Shown here: positions 35,439 through 43,955 of the stretch, piece after piece | How the letters are laid out: every line of letters begins with the position of its first letter | Position numbering within the stretch: the stretch's first letter is position 1 | Source of the DNA: Conexibacter arvalis | GTDB taxonomy: Bacteria > Actinomycetota > Thermoleophilia > Solirubrobacterales > Solirubrobacteraceae | Assembly: GCF_014199525.1 (NCBI RefSeq) | Contig: NZ_JACHNU010000001.1 | Location: forward strand, 186,001 to 250,000 | Length of the DNA stretch: 64,000 nt | Direction: 5' to 3' | Made by a program: the position numbers and the translations under genes | The notes under the pieces: generated by a model | Database searches by the model: none | The model's input: only the letters and a program-made list of their open reading frames with translations | What the model was told of the DNA's origin: nothing

Positions 35439-37279
35439 CGCACGACCTCCCCGCCGCCGATCAGGGCGGCCTCGCTCGCATCGGTCCACTGGTCGGCCGC
35501 CAGGTCGGCGACGACCGCGCCGTGGCGCAGCATCACGACCCGGTCGGCGACCGGCAGCGCGGCGCGGACAGCCTGCTCGACCATGAGCACCGTCACGCCG
35601 AACTCGCCGCGGATCGTCGCGACCTTTTCGAGCAGGTCGCGCACGATCGCCGGCGCGAGCCCGAGCGACAGCTCGTCGATCACGAGCAACCGCGGCTGCG
35701 TCAGCAGCGCCCGGCCGATCGCGAGCATCTGCTTCTCGCCGCCGCTGAGCAGCGCGGCGTCGGTGCGGGCGACCGCGGCCAGCCGCGGCAGCAACTCGAG
35801 CACGTCGTCGCGGGTGACGAACCGGTCGGCGCCGGCTGCGATCCGGCGCGGCACGACATCGAGGTTCTCCGCGGCGGTGAGGCCCGGGAAGACCTTCGTC
35901 CGCTCCGGCACGAGCGCGATGCCCGCGGCCGTCAGCTCGTCGGGCGAGCGCCGCAGCAGCGTCTCGCCGCGGTAGCGGTCCAGCTCCGCCGAGGTCGCGA
36001 TCTTCTCGCTCGTGAGCGTGCCGGTGAGCGCGCGCAGCAGCGTCGTCTTGCCGGCGCCGTTGGCGCCGACGACGAGCGTCGCCGACCCCTTCGGGCAGCG
36101 CAGGTCGACGTCGCGGACGGCGGTCACTCCGTTCGGGTAGGTGACGGTCAGTCCCGTCACCTGGAGCAGCGGGTCGTCTCCTCCCGAGCCGGCCGTGGCC
36201 GCGGACGAGACCGTCGCGGGCGCCGCCGCCGGCCGGGACACCGCGGCCGGCTCGCGCACGACCGCGACGTCGGCCGGGGCCTCCGCCGTCGGCTTGCCGC
36301 CCCGCCGGCCGATCCGCGCGATCGCCGCGCCCACCCTCGCCGGCAGCGAGATCAGCCCGCCCGGCAGCCACAGCAGGCAGCCGATGATGACCGCGCCGGT
36401 CACGATCAGCGTGAGGTCGGAGGTGCGGGCGCTCAGCGCGGTGCCGCCGATCGCCCGCAGCCCGTCGTCGAGCAGGAACGGCAGCGCGGTGATCAGCAGC
36501 GCGCCGAGCGCCACCCCGATCGCCGACCCGAGCCCGCCGACGACGACCATCGCGAGGTACTCGATCGCGATCAGCAGCGTGTAGTTCTCGACGTGGACGG
36601 TGCCGACGTAGTAGGCCATCAGCGCGCCCTCCAGCCCGATGATCCCCGACGAGATCGCGAACGCCGCGGTCTTCATCCAGCGCGTGGAGACGCCGAAGAC
36701 CGGGGCGATCTGCTCGTGGTCGCGAACCGTCTGGGCCGCCCGCCCGAGCGAGCTGCGCGTGACGAGGTGGAAGAGGAGCGTCACGATCGCCGCGAGCGGC
36801 AGCAGCAGCCAGTACCACGCGACGTCGCTGTCAAGCGAGACGCCGAGCAGCTCGGGGTAGGGCATCCGGAAGCCGCTCGCGCCGACCTCGTGGTTCTGCA
36901 CCTCCGCGGCGACGTAGAGCACCGCGTAGGTGAGCGCGATCGTGCTGACCGCGAGGTAGAAGCCACGCAGCCGGAAGGCCGGGATGCTCGCGACGGCGCC
37001 GACGACCCCGGCCGCCAGCAGCGCGCCCGCGCACGCGAGGACGAAGCCCGTCTCCGCCTGCTCGTCGAGCAGCGCGGCGGTGAACCCGCCGATCGCGAGG
37101 AAGGCGGCATTGCCGATGCTGACCTGGCCCACCAGGCCGACCATCACGTTCAGCGCCTGCGCGCCGAGCACCGCGAACAGCGCCAGCACGACGATGCTCA
37201 GCCAGCGGTCGCTGCCGGCGAAGGGCAGCGCCAGCAGGACGGCCGCGAACGCCGCCAGGGAGACCCGTCGCACCGTCAT
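35435..37279 (-). CDS. LivM-LivF fusion: permease and ATPase in one chain
   Basis: The 614-residue protein begins with a LivM-type permease of about 325 residues (NVMVGLVGQVSIGNAAFLAI near 45, LRGFYLAVSTIALTYAVLYV near 105, EYLAMVVVGGLGSAIGVALG near 235). A linker of about 45 residues rich in Ala, Pro and Thr follows. The rest is a LivF-type ATPase with Walker A GANGAGKTTLLRAL (about 405), signature LLSGGEKQMLAIGRAL (about 510), Walker B RLLVIDELSLGLAP and H-loop VLMVEQAV. These are normally separate proteins. No stop or frame change lies between them. It overlaps the LivH and LivG genes by 4 bp on each side. Confidence 0.9.
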   Translation of the reverse strand: MTVRRVSLAAFAAVLLALPFAGSDRWLSIVVLALFAVLGAQALNVMVGLVGQVSIGNAAFLAIGGFTAALLDEQAETGFVLACAGALLAAGVVGAVASIPAFRLRGFYLAVSTIALTYAVLYVAAEVQNHEVGASGFRMPYPELLGVSLDSDVAWYWLLLPLAAIVTLLFHLVTRSSLGRAAQTVRDHEQIAPVFGVSTRWMKTAAFAISSGIIGLEGALMAYYVGTVHVENYTLLIAIEYLAMVVVGGLGSAIGVALGALLITALPFLLDDGLRAIGGTALSARTSDLTLIVTGAVIIGCLLWLPGGLISLPARVGAAIARIGRRGGKPTAEAPADVAVVREPAAVSRPAAAPATVSSAATAGSGGDDPLLQVTGLTVTYPNGVTAVRDVDLRCPKGSATLVVGANGAGKTTLLRALTGTLTSEKIATSAELDRYRGETLLRRSPDELTAAGIALVPERTKVFPGLTAAENLDVVPRRIAAGADRFVTRDDVLELLPRLAAVARTDAALLSGGEKQMLAIGRALLTQPRLLVIDELSLGLAPAIVRDLLEKVATIRGEFGVTVLMVEQAVRAALPVADRVVMLRHGAVVADLAADQWTDASEAALIGGGEVVR

Positions 37280-38139
37280 GCCCGTTGCACCGTCTGGGTC
37301 CCGAACAGGCCGCTCGGCCGGATCGTGAGCGTGAGCAGGACGAGCGCGAACAGCGCGACGGTCGCCGCCTGGCCGCCGAGCAGCTGTGCGGCGACCTGGA
37401 GCGTGAGCGCGGCCAGCGCAGCCCCGGCGAAGACGCCACCGAGGCTGTCGAGCCCGCCGATCACGGCCGGCGACAGCGCGCCGAGCCCGATCATGATCAG
37501 CGTCGAGCTGGCGCCGAGCCGGTAGCCGTAGCCCATCGCAGCGATCGCCGCGATCACCGCGCCGCTGCAGAAGGCGACGAGGAAGATCCGCTCGACCCGC
37601 AGCCCGGTCTGGCTCGCCAGCAGCGGGTCGGCGCTGGCCGCGCGGATCGCGAGGCCGGCGCGCGTCCACTTCTGCCACGACAGCGTCGCCGCCATCGCGG
37701 CCAGCGCGAGCCCGACCAGCGCCAGCTCGAGCACGGTCAGGCGCGCTCCGCCGATCGAGAGGTAGGACTCGGGGAGCGGGGAGGCGAGCTGGTAGCTGCC
37801 CGACCCCCACACCCACGAGAAGACGCCCTCGAGCGCGATCCCGAGCCCGAGCGTGACCACCGCGGCGGCCCACAGCGACCGCCGCTTGACCGACTGGCGC
37901 AGCAGCACGCCGAGCGCGACGCCGAGCGGCACCTGGATCGCGAGCACGCACAGCAGCACGACCCACGAGCTGCCGATCACCGTCTGGAGGCTGTACGCGA
38001 CGTAGACGGTGAGCAGCATCAGGTGGCCCTGCGCGAGGTTGAACACGCCGGTCGTCTTGAACACCAGGACGAAGGCGAGCCCCGCCAGCGAGAACAGGCT
38101 CCAGTCGCGCAGCGAGCCCACGAGGACGTCGAGGACCAT
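37276..38139 (-). CDS. branched-chain-type ABC transporter permease (LivH-like)
   Basis: The 287-residue membrane protein has about eight hydrophobic segments and LivH motifs: GLAFVLVFKTTGVFNLAQGHLM near residue 20 (split across TM1-TM2), RRSLWAAAVVTLGLGIALEG near 86, RAGLAIRAASADPLLASQTGL near 160, and a GALSPAVIGGLDSLGGVFAG loop near 220. It forms the channel with the LivM half of the fusion. ATG 38139 follows AGGAGA 9 bp after the binding-protein stop. In LivH the EAA-like loop contacts the ATPases. Confidence 0.9.
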   Translation of the reverse strand: MVLDVLVGSLRDWSLFSLAGLAFVLVFKTTGVFNLAQGHLMLLTVYVAYSLQTVIGSSWVVLLCVLAIQVPLGVALGVLLRQSVKRRSLWAAAVVTLGLGIALEGVFSWVWGSGSYQLASPLPESYLSIGGARLTVLELALVGLALAAMAATLSWQKWTRAGLAIRAASADPLLASQTGLRVERIFLVAFCSGAVIAAIAAMGYGYRLGASSTLIMIGLGALSPAVIGGLDSLGGVFAGAALAALTLQVAAQLLGGQAATVALFALVLLTLTIRPSGLFGTQTVQRA

Positions 38140-38148
38140 CGTCGTCTC

Positions 38149-39354
38149 CTAGTCGACGTCGAACCAGTCGGTGACGGGTCTCGTCGCGTAGCCGCCGCGC
38201 GGGTCGAAGTGCATCCAGCGCGCGGACGTGAACGCGACCCTGCTGCCGCCCGCGAAGCCGAACTGGCCGTGGCTGAAGCCCCTCACCTCGGTGTCGGTCT
38301 CGCGCAGCGCCGCGGCGAACGCGGCGCCGTCGCAGTCGCCCTCGCAGCGCTCGAGCGCGGCCGCGATCAGCGCGCCGGCGGCGTAGCCGAAGCCGAAGTA
38401 CGGCTTGTCCTGCGCGCCTCCGGCGCCGGCTCTCGCGGCCGCGAGAGCGATCGATCTCACGCCGGGGTCGTTGCTCGCCGGCGAGACGAACAGCTGCGGG
38501 TAGTAGTAGTTCGGCAGCCTCAGCGCCGCGCCCTGGACCTCGTCGGTGTAGTAGGGCGCGAGGATCGGCACGTCGGTCATGCCCTGCGCTCTGTACGCGG
38601 CCGCGATGATCGGCAGCGACGGCGTCCACTGGACGATCGCGTCCGGTCTCTGCCGCGCGATCGGCGCGAGGCTGGGGTTGACGTCGGTCAGCGTCGCGGG
38701 CAGGAACGCCTCGCCGACGACGCTCCATGCGCCGCTCTCCTTGCCGTGTTCGGCGATCAGGCGCGCCGCCTCTCTGCTGGCCGGGGTCTCGGAGCCGACG
38801 AACGCGAGCTTCGCGCCGTCGCCGAGCTCCCGGCTCTCGACGAACTCGGCGACGGCCTGCACGTACTGCTCCGGCGTCCAGCCGGTCGTGAAGCTGTACG
38901 GGCTCGCCATCAGCGTCTCCGTCACGAGCCCATAGCCGAGCAGCGCGACCTCGTTGCGGTCGGTGTCGCGCACGAGCGCCTCGCCGGTGGTGCTGATCGG
39001 CATGCCGGCGACGACCCCGACGCCGTCGCGCACGAGCTGGCGGTACTGCGTGGCGGCCGTGTCCGGCTTCGCCTGGTCGTCGAGCACGACCAGCTCTATC
39101 TTGCGGCCGTTCGCGCCGCCGTCGGCGTTGACGCCGTCGAGGTACGTTCTCAGCCCGGCGAGGTCGCCCTCGGTCAGGTACGCGAGCGGGCCGGCGATCG
39201 GCCCAAGGTACCCGACCTTGAAGGTGCCGCCGCCGCTGCCGCTGCCGGCGGTCGTCGCGCCGTCGCCGTCGTCGCTGCTGCCGCACGCGGCGAGCAGCAA
39301 CGCCGCGGCGAGCGCCGCGAGCGCCAGCGCGATCCTGGTCTGCACTCTCCTCAT
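38149..39354 (-). CDS. Liv-type ABC transporter substrate-binding lipoprotein
   Basis: The 401-residue protein has a signal with lipobox LLLAAC near residue 24, a Gly/Ser/Thr linker, then the Leu/Ile/Val-binding fold: VGYLGPIAGPLAYLTEGDLAG near residue 47, VDGVNADGGANGRKIEL-like region near 75 (starts LDGVNADGG), DTAATQYRQLVRDGVGVVAG near 98 and AFVGSETPASREAARLIAEHG near 185. The N-terminal start follows GAGGAGGAGAG. Family members bind amino acids, amides or aromatic and aliphatic acids outside the membrane. The neighbouring ligase, hydratase and thiolase genes suggest a carboxylic acid. Confidence 0.9.
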   Translation of the reverse strand: MRRVQTRIALALAALAAALLLAACGSSDDGDGATTAGSGSGGGTFKVGYLGPIAGPLAYLTEGDLAGLRTYLDGVNADGGANGRKIELVVLDDQAKPDTAATQYRQLVRDGVGVVAGMPISTTGEALVRDTDRNEVALLGYGLVTETLMASPYSFTTGWTPEQYVQAVAEFVESRELGDGAKLAFVGSETPASREAARLIAEHGKESGAWSVVGEAFLPATLTDVNPSLAPIARQRPDAIVQWTPSLPIIAAAYRAQGMTDVPILAPYYTDEVQGAALRLPNYYYPQLFVSPASNDPGVRSIALAAARAGAGGAQDKPYFGFGYAAGALIAAALERCEGDCDGAAFAAALRETDTEVRGFSHGQFGFAGGSRVAFTSARWMHFDPRGGYATRPVTDWFDVD

Positions 39355-39363
39355 CTCTCCTCC

Positions 39364-40281
39364 TCAGGAGCCACTCGTTCTGCGGACGAGCAGATCGCGA
39401 TAGGCGCGCATCTCGTCCGCGGTGTCGACCGGCACGAAGAAGCCCTCCGTGTCGGTCACGTCGTCCAGCTGCGCGAGCACGCGCTCGGCGGTCGGCTCCA
39501 CGTCGGAGACGCCGGGCGTCTCTCCCACGAAGACGCGGGCGATCCGCCCGCCGCCGACCGAGAACGTCTCGCCGCTGAGCGGGCAGTCGTCGTGCAGCAG
39601 CGCGGCGACCGCCGGCGCCACCTTGGCGGCCGGGAAGTGCCGCTCCATCCACGCGACCACCCGCGGGTCGGGGTACCACGCGGTCAGCCGCGAGTGCGCG
39701 ACCGGCGAGATCGCGTTGACGCGGATGCCGTGCGGGCGCCCCTCGATCGCGAGGCCGCGCGTGAGCCCCACGATCCCCATCTTCGCCGCGCCGTAGGCGA
39801 AGAAGTCGAGGCCGTGCGGGCCGTCGACCGTCAGGCCGAAGAGGCCGGCGGCCGAGGTCGTGTTGACGATCCGGCCGCCGCCCTGCGCGACCATCAGCGG
39901 CCACGCCGCGCGGCAGACGTAGAAGGTGCCGGAGAGGTGGACGTCGACCATCGTCGGCCAGTCGCCGAGCGTGATCCCCGCGTTGTTGACGACCATGTCG
40001 AGGCGGCCGAAGGCGCTGACGGCGGCGGCGACGATCGCGGCCGCGCCCTCCGGCGTCGCGACGCTGTCGAGGTTGGCGATCGCCCTCCCGCCGGCGGCGC
40101 GGATCGCCGCGGCGACCTCGTGCGCGGGCTCCGCGTCGGCGCCGCTGCCGTCGGCTCCGCCGCCGAGGTCGTTGACGACGACCGCCGCGCCGCGCGCGGC
40201 CAGCTCGAGCGCGTGCTCGCGGCCGATCCCGCGGCCGGCCCCGGTGACGAGCGCGACCCTCCCGTCGAAGCGGACGGTCAT
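39364..40281 (-). CDS. SDR-family oxidoreductase (multifunctional-enzyme 2/HSD17B4-like N-terminal type)
   Basis: The 305-residue protein starts VRFDGRVALVTGAGRGIGREHALELAARGAAVVVNDLGGG, the pattern of peroxisomal multifunctional enzyme type 2 dehydrogenase domains (an Asp-Leu-Gly-Gly loop after strand 2). It has NNAGITLGDW near residue 110, NTTSAAGLFGL then FFAYGAAKMG with Tyr and Lys spaced wider than usual because of a VDGPHGLDF insert, and a long C-terminal tail ending in RRTSGS. It probably oxidises a 3-hydroxyacyl-CoA of a bulky substrate. It overlaps the ligase by 4 bp and lies 9 bp before the binding-protein gene. Confidence 0.85.
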   Translation of the reverse strand: MTVRFDGRVALVTGAGRGIGREHALELAARGAAVVVNDLGGGADGSGADAEPAHEVAAAIRAAGGRAIANLDSVATPEGAAAIVAAAVSAFGRLDMVVNNAGITLGDWPTMVDVHLSGTFYVCRAAWPLMVAQGGGRIVNTTSAAGLFGLTVDGPHGLDFFAYGAAKMGIVGLTRGLAIEGRPHGIRVNAISPVAHSRLTAWYPDPRVVAWMERHFPAAKVAPAVAALLHDDCPLSGETFSVGGGRIARVFVGETPGVSDVEPTAERVLAQLDDVTDTEGFFVPVDTADEMRAYRDLLVRRTSGS

Positions 40282-41897
40282 CTCCCCTCCCGCGTCTCGA
40301 CGCCGGAGCGGCGCACGACGATGCCGGCCGCCTCGCGGTCCCACGTGTCGGGGGTGATCGCCGCGTCGCGCAGCTCGTGCTTGCGGACCTTGTTGGTCGG
40401 CGTCTTCGGCAGCTCGCCGAGCACGCGCACGTAGCGCGGCACCATGAAGTGCGGCAGGCGCGGGACGAGGAAGCGCAGCAGCTCCTCGGGGTCGACGGTC
40501 ATCCCGGGCGCGCAGGCGACGACGGCGAGCACGTCGTCCTCGCCGTGCGGGCTGGGGACGCCGACGACCGCCGCCTCCTGCACGGCGGGATGGGCCAGCA
40601 CCTCGGCCTCGACCTCGAACGACGAGATGTTCTCTCCGCGCCGCCGCAGCGCGTCCTTCATGCGGTCGACGAAGTACCAGTTGCCCTCGGCGTCGACGCG
40701 GAAGGCGTCGCCGGTGTGGAACCAGCCGTTGCGCCACGCGCGCGCGGTCGCCTCCGGGTTGCGCCAGTAGCCGAGCGTCAGCGTCCACGGCATCTCGGTG
40801 CGCACGATCAGCTCGCCGACCTCGCCGGGCGCGACCTCGACGTCGTGGTCGTCGACGAGCCGCACCTCGACGCCGTCGCGCGGTCTGCCGCACGAGCCGG
40901 TCGCCGTCGGGTTGCGGGCGGAGATCAGCGGGCAGCTGACCTCCGTCATGTTGAAGCCGGTGTAGACGTCGCAGGCGAACCGCTCGCCGAACCGCAGCGC
41001 GTCCTCGACGAGCGGGATCATGAAGACCAGCCGCAGCGGGTTGTCGGGATCGTCGGCCTCCTGCTCGCGCGCGAGCAGGAAGTTGGCCATCACGCCCAGC
41101 AGGGTGCAGACGGTGACCCTGTCGCGGCGGATCACCTCCCAGAAGCGGGAGGTGTCGAAGCGGTCGACGATCGCGACCGAGCCGCCGTCGAGCCACAGGC
41201 AGCCGACGACGCCGATCGTGCCGCCGGCGTGGAACATCGGCAGGTTGACGAGGTAGCGGTCGCCGGCCGAGAACAGCTCCGAGAAGGTCAGCGCGCCGGT
41301 CGCCCACACGTGCAGATAGGTGCAGACGACGCCCTTCGACGGGCCGGTCGTGCCGGAGGTGTAGATGATCGCGTACGGGTCCCACGGCTGGGCGGGGCTG
41401 TCGAGCAGGTCGTCGGTGACCGGGTGGATGCGCAGCGCGGCGCCGTCCCAGCTCTCGACCGACGCAGGCGCCTCGCCCGCGCCGCCGACCACGACCACGT
41501 GCTCGAGGGCGCCGAGCGCGACCTCGTGCAGGCGCGGCAGCAGGTCGGCGTGGACGATCGCGACGCGCGCGTCGGCGTCCCGCAGGACGTGCTCGAGCAT
41601 CCGCCCGCGGTATGCGGTGTTGACCGGCACGTAGACCGCGCCGAGCTGGTTGACGCCAAACCAGGTGCGCAGCGCGTCCTGCCCGTTCGGGAGCCACGAG
41701 ACGACGGCGTCGCCGGCCGCGACGCCGAGCGCCCGCAGGCCCGCGGCGACCGCGAGCGCCTCGTCGCGCGTCCGTCTTGTCGTCCACTGCGTCCCGTCGT
41801 CGAAGACCGCGAACACCTCGTTCGGGTCCGCCGCCACCCGCCGGGCGAGCATGTGCGGGATGACGCACCGCTCCCGGGCGGGAATCTGCACCTGCAT
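40278..41897 (-). CDS. AMP-forming acyl-CoA ligase
   Basis: The 539-residue ANL-superfamily ligase has YTSGTTGPSKGVVC near residue 172, NLPMFHAGGTIG near 215, YTGFNMTEVSCPL near 310, a GDAFRVDAEGNWYFVDRMKD hinge region near 415 followed by RRRGENISSFEVE, and TPTNKVRKHELRD with the catalytic Lys near 515. Its closest pattern is the crotonobetaine/carnitine-CoA ligase group (CaiC-like). It likely makes the CoA ester of the acid imported by the Liv transporter encoded just downstream. ATG 41897 follows AAGGAG and overlaps the SDR gene by 4 bp at its end. The substrate cannot be read from sequence. Confidence 0.87.
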   Translation of the reverse strand: MQVQIPARERCVIPHMLARRVAADPNEVFAVFDDGTQWTTRRTRDEALAVAAGLRALGVAAGDAVVSWLPNGQDALRTWFGVNQLGAVYVPVNTAYRGRMLEHVLRDADARVAIVHADLLPRLHEVALGALEHVVVVGGAGEAPASVESWDGAALRIHPVTDDLLDSPAQPWDPYAIIYTSGTTGPSKGVVCTYLHVWATGALTFSELFSAGDRYLVNLPMFHAGGTIGVVGCLWLDGGSVAIVDRFDTSRFWEVIRRDRVTVCTLLGVMANFLLAREQEADDPDNPLRLVFMIPLVEDALRFGERFACDVYTGFNMTEVSCPLISARNPTATGSCGRPRDGVEVRLVDDHDVEVAPGEVGELIVRTEMPWTLTLGYWRNPEATARAWRNGWFHTGDAFRVDAEGNWYFVDRMKDALRRRGENISSFEVEAEVLAHPAVQEAAVVGVPSPHGEDDVLAVVACAPGMTVDPEELLRFLVPRLPHFMVPRYVRVLGELPKTPTNKVRKHELRDAAITPDTWDREAAGIVVRRSGVETREGR

Positions 41898-41962
41898 CGC
41901 GCTCCTTCTCTCCTCTCGCGCCGTGCCGCCGCGCGGGCGGCCGGCCTTCTCCGAGGGCCGCC

Positions 41963-42754
41963 TCAGCGGCCCGTGAACCGGGGCGGGCGGCCTTCCGCGA
42001 AGGCGCGCACGCCCTCCGCCCCGTCCTCGATCTCCGTCACCGTCGCGCGGTGAGCGTCGTCCTGCATCCGCAGCCCGACGGCGGGGCTCTCGCCCCACGT
42101 CCGCAGCAGCAGCTGCTTGTAGAAACCGATCGCCTTCGTCGCCGATGCGGCGAGCTGCGCGGCGAGCTCGTCGACGCGTGCGTCGAGAGCGTCGTCGGCG
42201 AGCACCTCGTGCACGAGCCCGATCCGCAGCGCCTCCGCGCTGCAGACGAGCCGGCCGGTCATGTAGATCTCGGCCGCGCGCGCCGGGCCGACGACGCGCG
42301 GCAGCGCGATCGCGTTGCCGACCTGGCCGATCCGCACGAGGCGGCTGCCGATCCGCGCCCGCTCGGCGGCGAGGCGGATGTCGGCGGCGCAGGCGATCTC
42401 CGTGCCCGCGCCGGCGCAGACGCCGCCGAGCGCGGCGAGGACCGGCTTCGGGCACTGGTAGATCGCGTGCACGATGCGCGTGTAGATCGTGTCGCGCGTG
42501 CCGTGGAAGAACGGCGCGTCGCGGTACTCGCCGTCGAGCGACCGCTCCAGCGACGAGAGGTCGTCGCCGGCGCAGAAGGCGCCGTCGGCGCCGGCGAGCA
42601 CGACGACCCGCACCTCGGGGTCGTCGGTCGCGCGGTCGAGCGCGCCGAGCAGCGCCATCCCGAGCGCGTGGTCGATCGCGTTCAACCGCTCGGGGCGGTT
42701 GAGCGTCAGCCGGAGCTCGCCGCCGCGACGCTCCTCGATCAGCACCTCGTCCAT
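41963..42754 (-). CDS. enoyl-CoA hydratase/isomerase family protein
   Basis: The 263-residue crotonase-family protein has LTLNRPERLNAIDHALG, GAFCAGDDLSSLERSLDGEY near residue 58 and ALGGVCAGAGTEIACAADIRL near 108. The catalytic Glu region is RIGSRLVRIGQVGNAIALPR, without the PEV/PEI glutamate, like the hydratase at 9600. The C-terminal AEGVRAFAEGRPPRFTG is typical. It starts 1 bp after the upstream thiolase stop (TGAGATG), so coupling is likely. A 65-bp gap follows before the ligase, the largest in this operon. Confidence 0.83.
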   Translation of the reverse strand: MDEVLIEERRGGELRLTLNRPERLNAIDHALGMALLGALDRATDDPEVRVVVLAGADGAFCAGDDLSSLERSLDGEYRDAPFFHGTRDTIYTRIVHAIYQCPKPVLAALGGVCAGAGTEIACAADIRLAAERARIGSRLVRIGQVGNAIALPRVVGPARAAEIYMTGRLVCSAEALRIGLVHEVLADDALDARVDELAAQLAASATKAIGFYKQLLLRTWGESPAVGLRMQDDAHRATVTEIEDGAEGVRAFAEGRPPRFTGR

Positions 42755-42755
42755 C

Positions 42756-43955
42756 TCAGCCGACCTCCGCCGCGCGTTCGCCGCCGAGCACCGAGACGAA
42801 CGCGACGCACTCGCCCGGCCAGCCGCCGAGGTTCTGCGTCATCGCGAACCTGCCGTCGAGGTCGAGCTGCCGTCTGCCGGCCTCGCCGCGCAGCTGCAGC
42901 CAGCACTCGAACAGCATCCGGATGCCGGAGGCGCCGATCGGGTGGCCGAACGACTGCAATCCGCCGTCGGGGTTGACCGGCAACATGCCGTCGCGGTCGA
43001 AGGCGCCGTCGAGGACCGCTCTCCACGAGGTCCCGCGCGGCGTGAACTGGAGGTCCTCCATCAGCACCAGCTCGGTGACGGTGAAGCAGTCGTGGACCTC
43101 GGCCATCCCGATCTGCGCGGGGACGTCGGTGACGCCCGCCTGCCGGTACGCCTCGCGGCCGGCCGCGGCGACCTCGGGGAAGCCGGTGTAGTCGTAGGCG
43201 GGGTCGATCGCGCCGGTGCCCGGCCCGACCGCCATCCCCATGCCGTGGACGTAGATCGGCGTGTCGGTGTACCTGTGAGCGTCCTCGGCGCGGCAGACGA
43301 TCGCCGCGGCGCCACCGTCGGTGAGGCCGCCGCAGTCGAGCAGGCTGAGGTTGCCGGCGAGGTTCGGCGTGCTCGCGATCCGCTCCTTGCTGATCAGCTG
43401 CCGGTAGGCGGCGCGCGGGTTGTCGACCCCGTTGGCGTGGTTCTTGTACGAGATGTGGGTGAGCGCCGTCTTCAGCTCCTCCGGGCTGATCCCGTACGCC
43501 GCCAGGTAGCCGTCGGAGAGGTAGCCGAAGAGGCCGGGCGGCGTGATCTCCAGCAGCGTGCCGTCGCCGGGCGGCGGGGTGCCGGGGACGCCGGCGGTGC
43601 CGGTGTCGCCGGTCTTCTCCGCGCCGATCGCCATCGCCACGTCGTAGGCGCCGGAGGCGACCGCGAAGCAGGCGTTGCGGAACGCGTCGGAGCCGGTGAC
43701 GCAGAAGTTCTCGTTGCGGCTGACGGGCTTGCCGTCGAGCTTGAGCGGCTTGGAGAGCGTCGTTCCCGCCACGCTGGAGGCGTACGTGCCGAGCCAGAAG
43801 GCGTCGACGTCGCCGATCTCCAGCCGCGTCGAGGCGACCGCCTCCAGCGCCGCGTCGACGAGCAGGTCGTCGACGCCTCTGCCGGGCAGGTCGCCGAAGC
43901 TCGTGCAGCCCATCCCGACGATCGCGACGCGACCGCCGATCCCTCTCGCGGCCAT
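42756..43955 (-). CDS. SCPx-type thiolase / lipid-transfer protein (candidate aldolase partner)
   Basis: The 399-residue protein is of the SCP2-thiolase branch. It has VAIVGMGCTSFGDLPGR at the start, a nucleophile-type Cys in RNENFCVTGSDAFRNACFA near residue 86, the EVHDCFTVTELVLMEDLQF region near 295 and GGLQSFGHPIGASGIRMLFE with the catalytic-type His near 340. The second Cys of FadA thiolases is absent. Members that pair with DUF35 proteins (Ltp2 with ChsH2 in steroid side-chain degradation) act as retro-aldolases instead. The DUF35 fusion gene directly upstream overlaps it by 1 bp (TGATG), so the pair may form one complex. Confidence 0.85.
   Translation of the reverse strand: MAARGIGGRVAIVGMGCTSFGDLPGRGVDDLLVDAALEAVASTRLEIGDVDAFWLGTYASSVAGTTLSKPLKLDGKPVSRNENFCVTGSDAFRNACFAVASGAYDVAMAIGAEKTGDTGTAGVPGTPPPGDGTLLEITPPGLFGYLSDGYLAAYGISPEELKTALTHISYKNHANGVDNPRAAYRQLISKERIASTPNLAGNLSLLDCGGLTDGGAAAIVCRAEDAHRYTDTPIYVHGMGMAVGPGTGAIDPAYDYTGFPEVAAAGREAYRQAGVTDVPAQIGMAEVHDCFTVTELVLMEDLQFTPRGTSWRAVLDGAFDRDGMLPVNPDGGLQSFGHPIGASGIRMLFECWLQLRGEAGRRQLDLDGRFAMTQNLGGWPGECVAFVSVLGGERAAEVG

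Noticed and set aside
35435-39904. Minus-strand frame open for 1489 codons
   Set aside because: Only 35435-37279 is a real protein (LivM-LivF); beyond that it runs in the wrong frame across LivH, the binding protein and part of an SDR.
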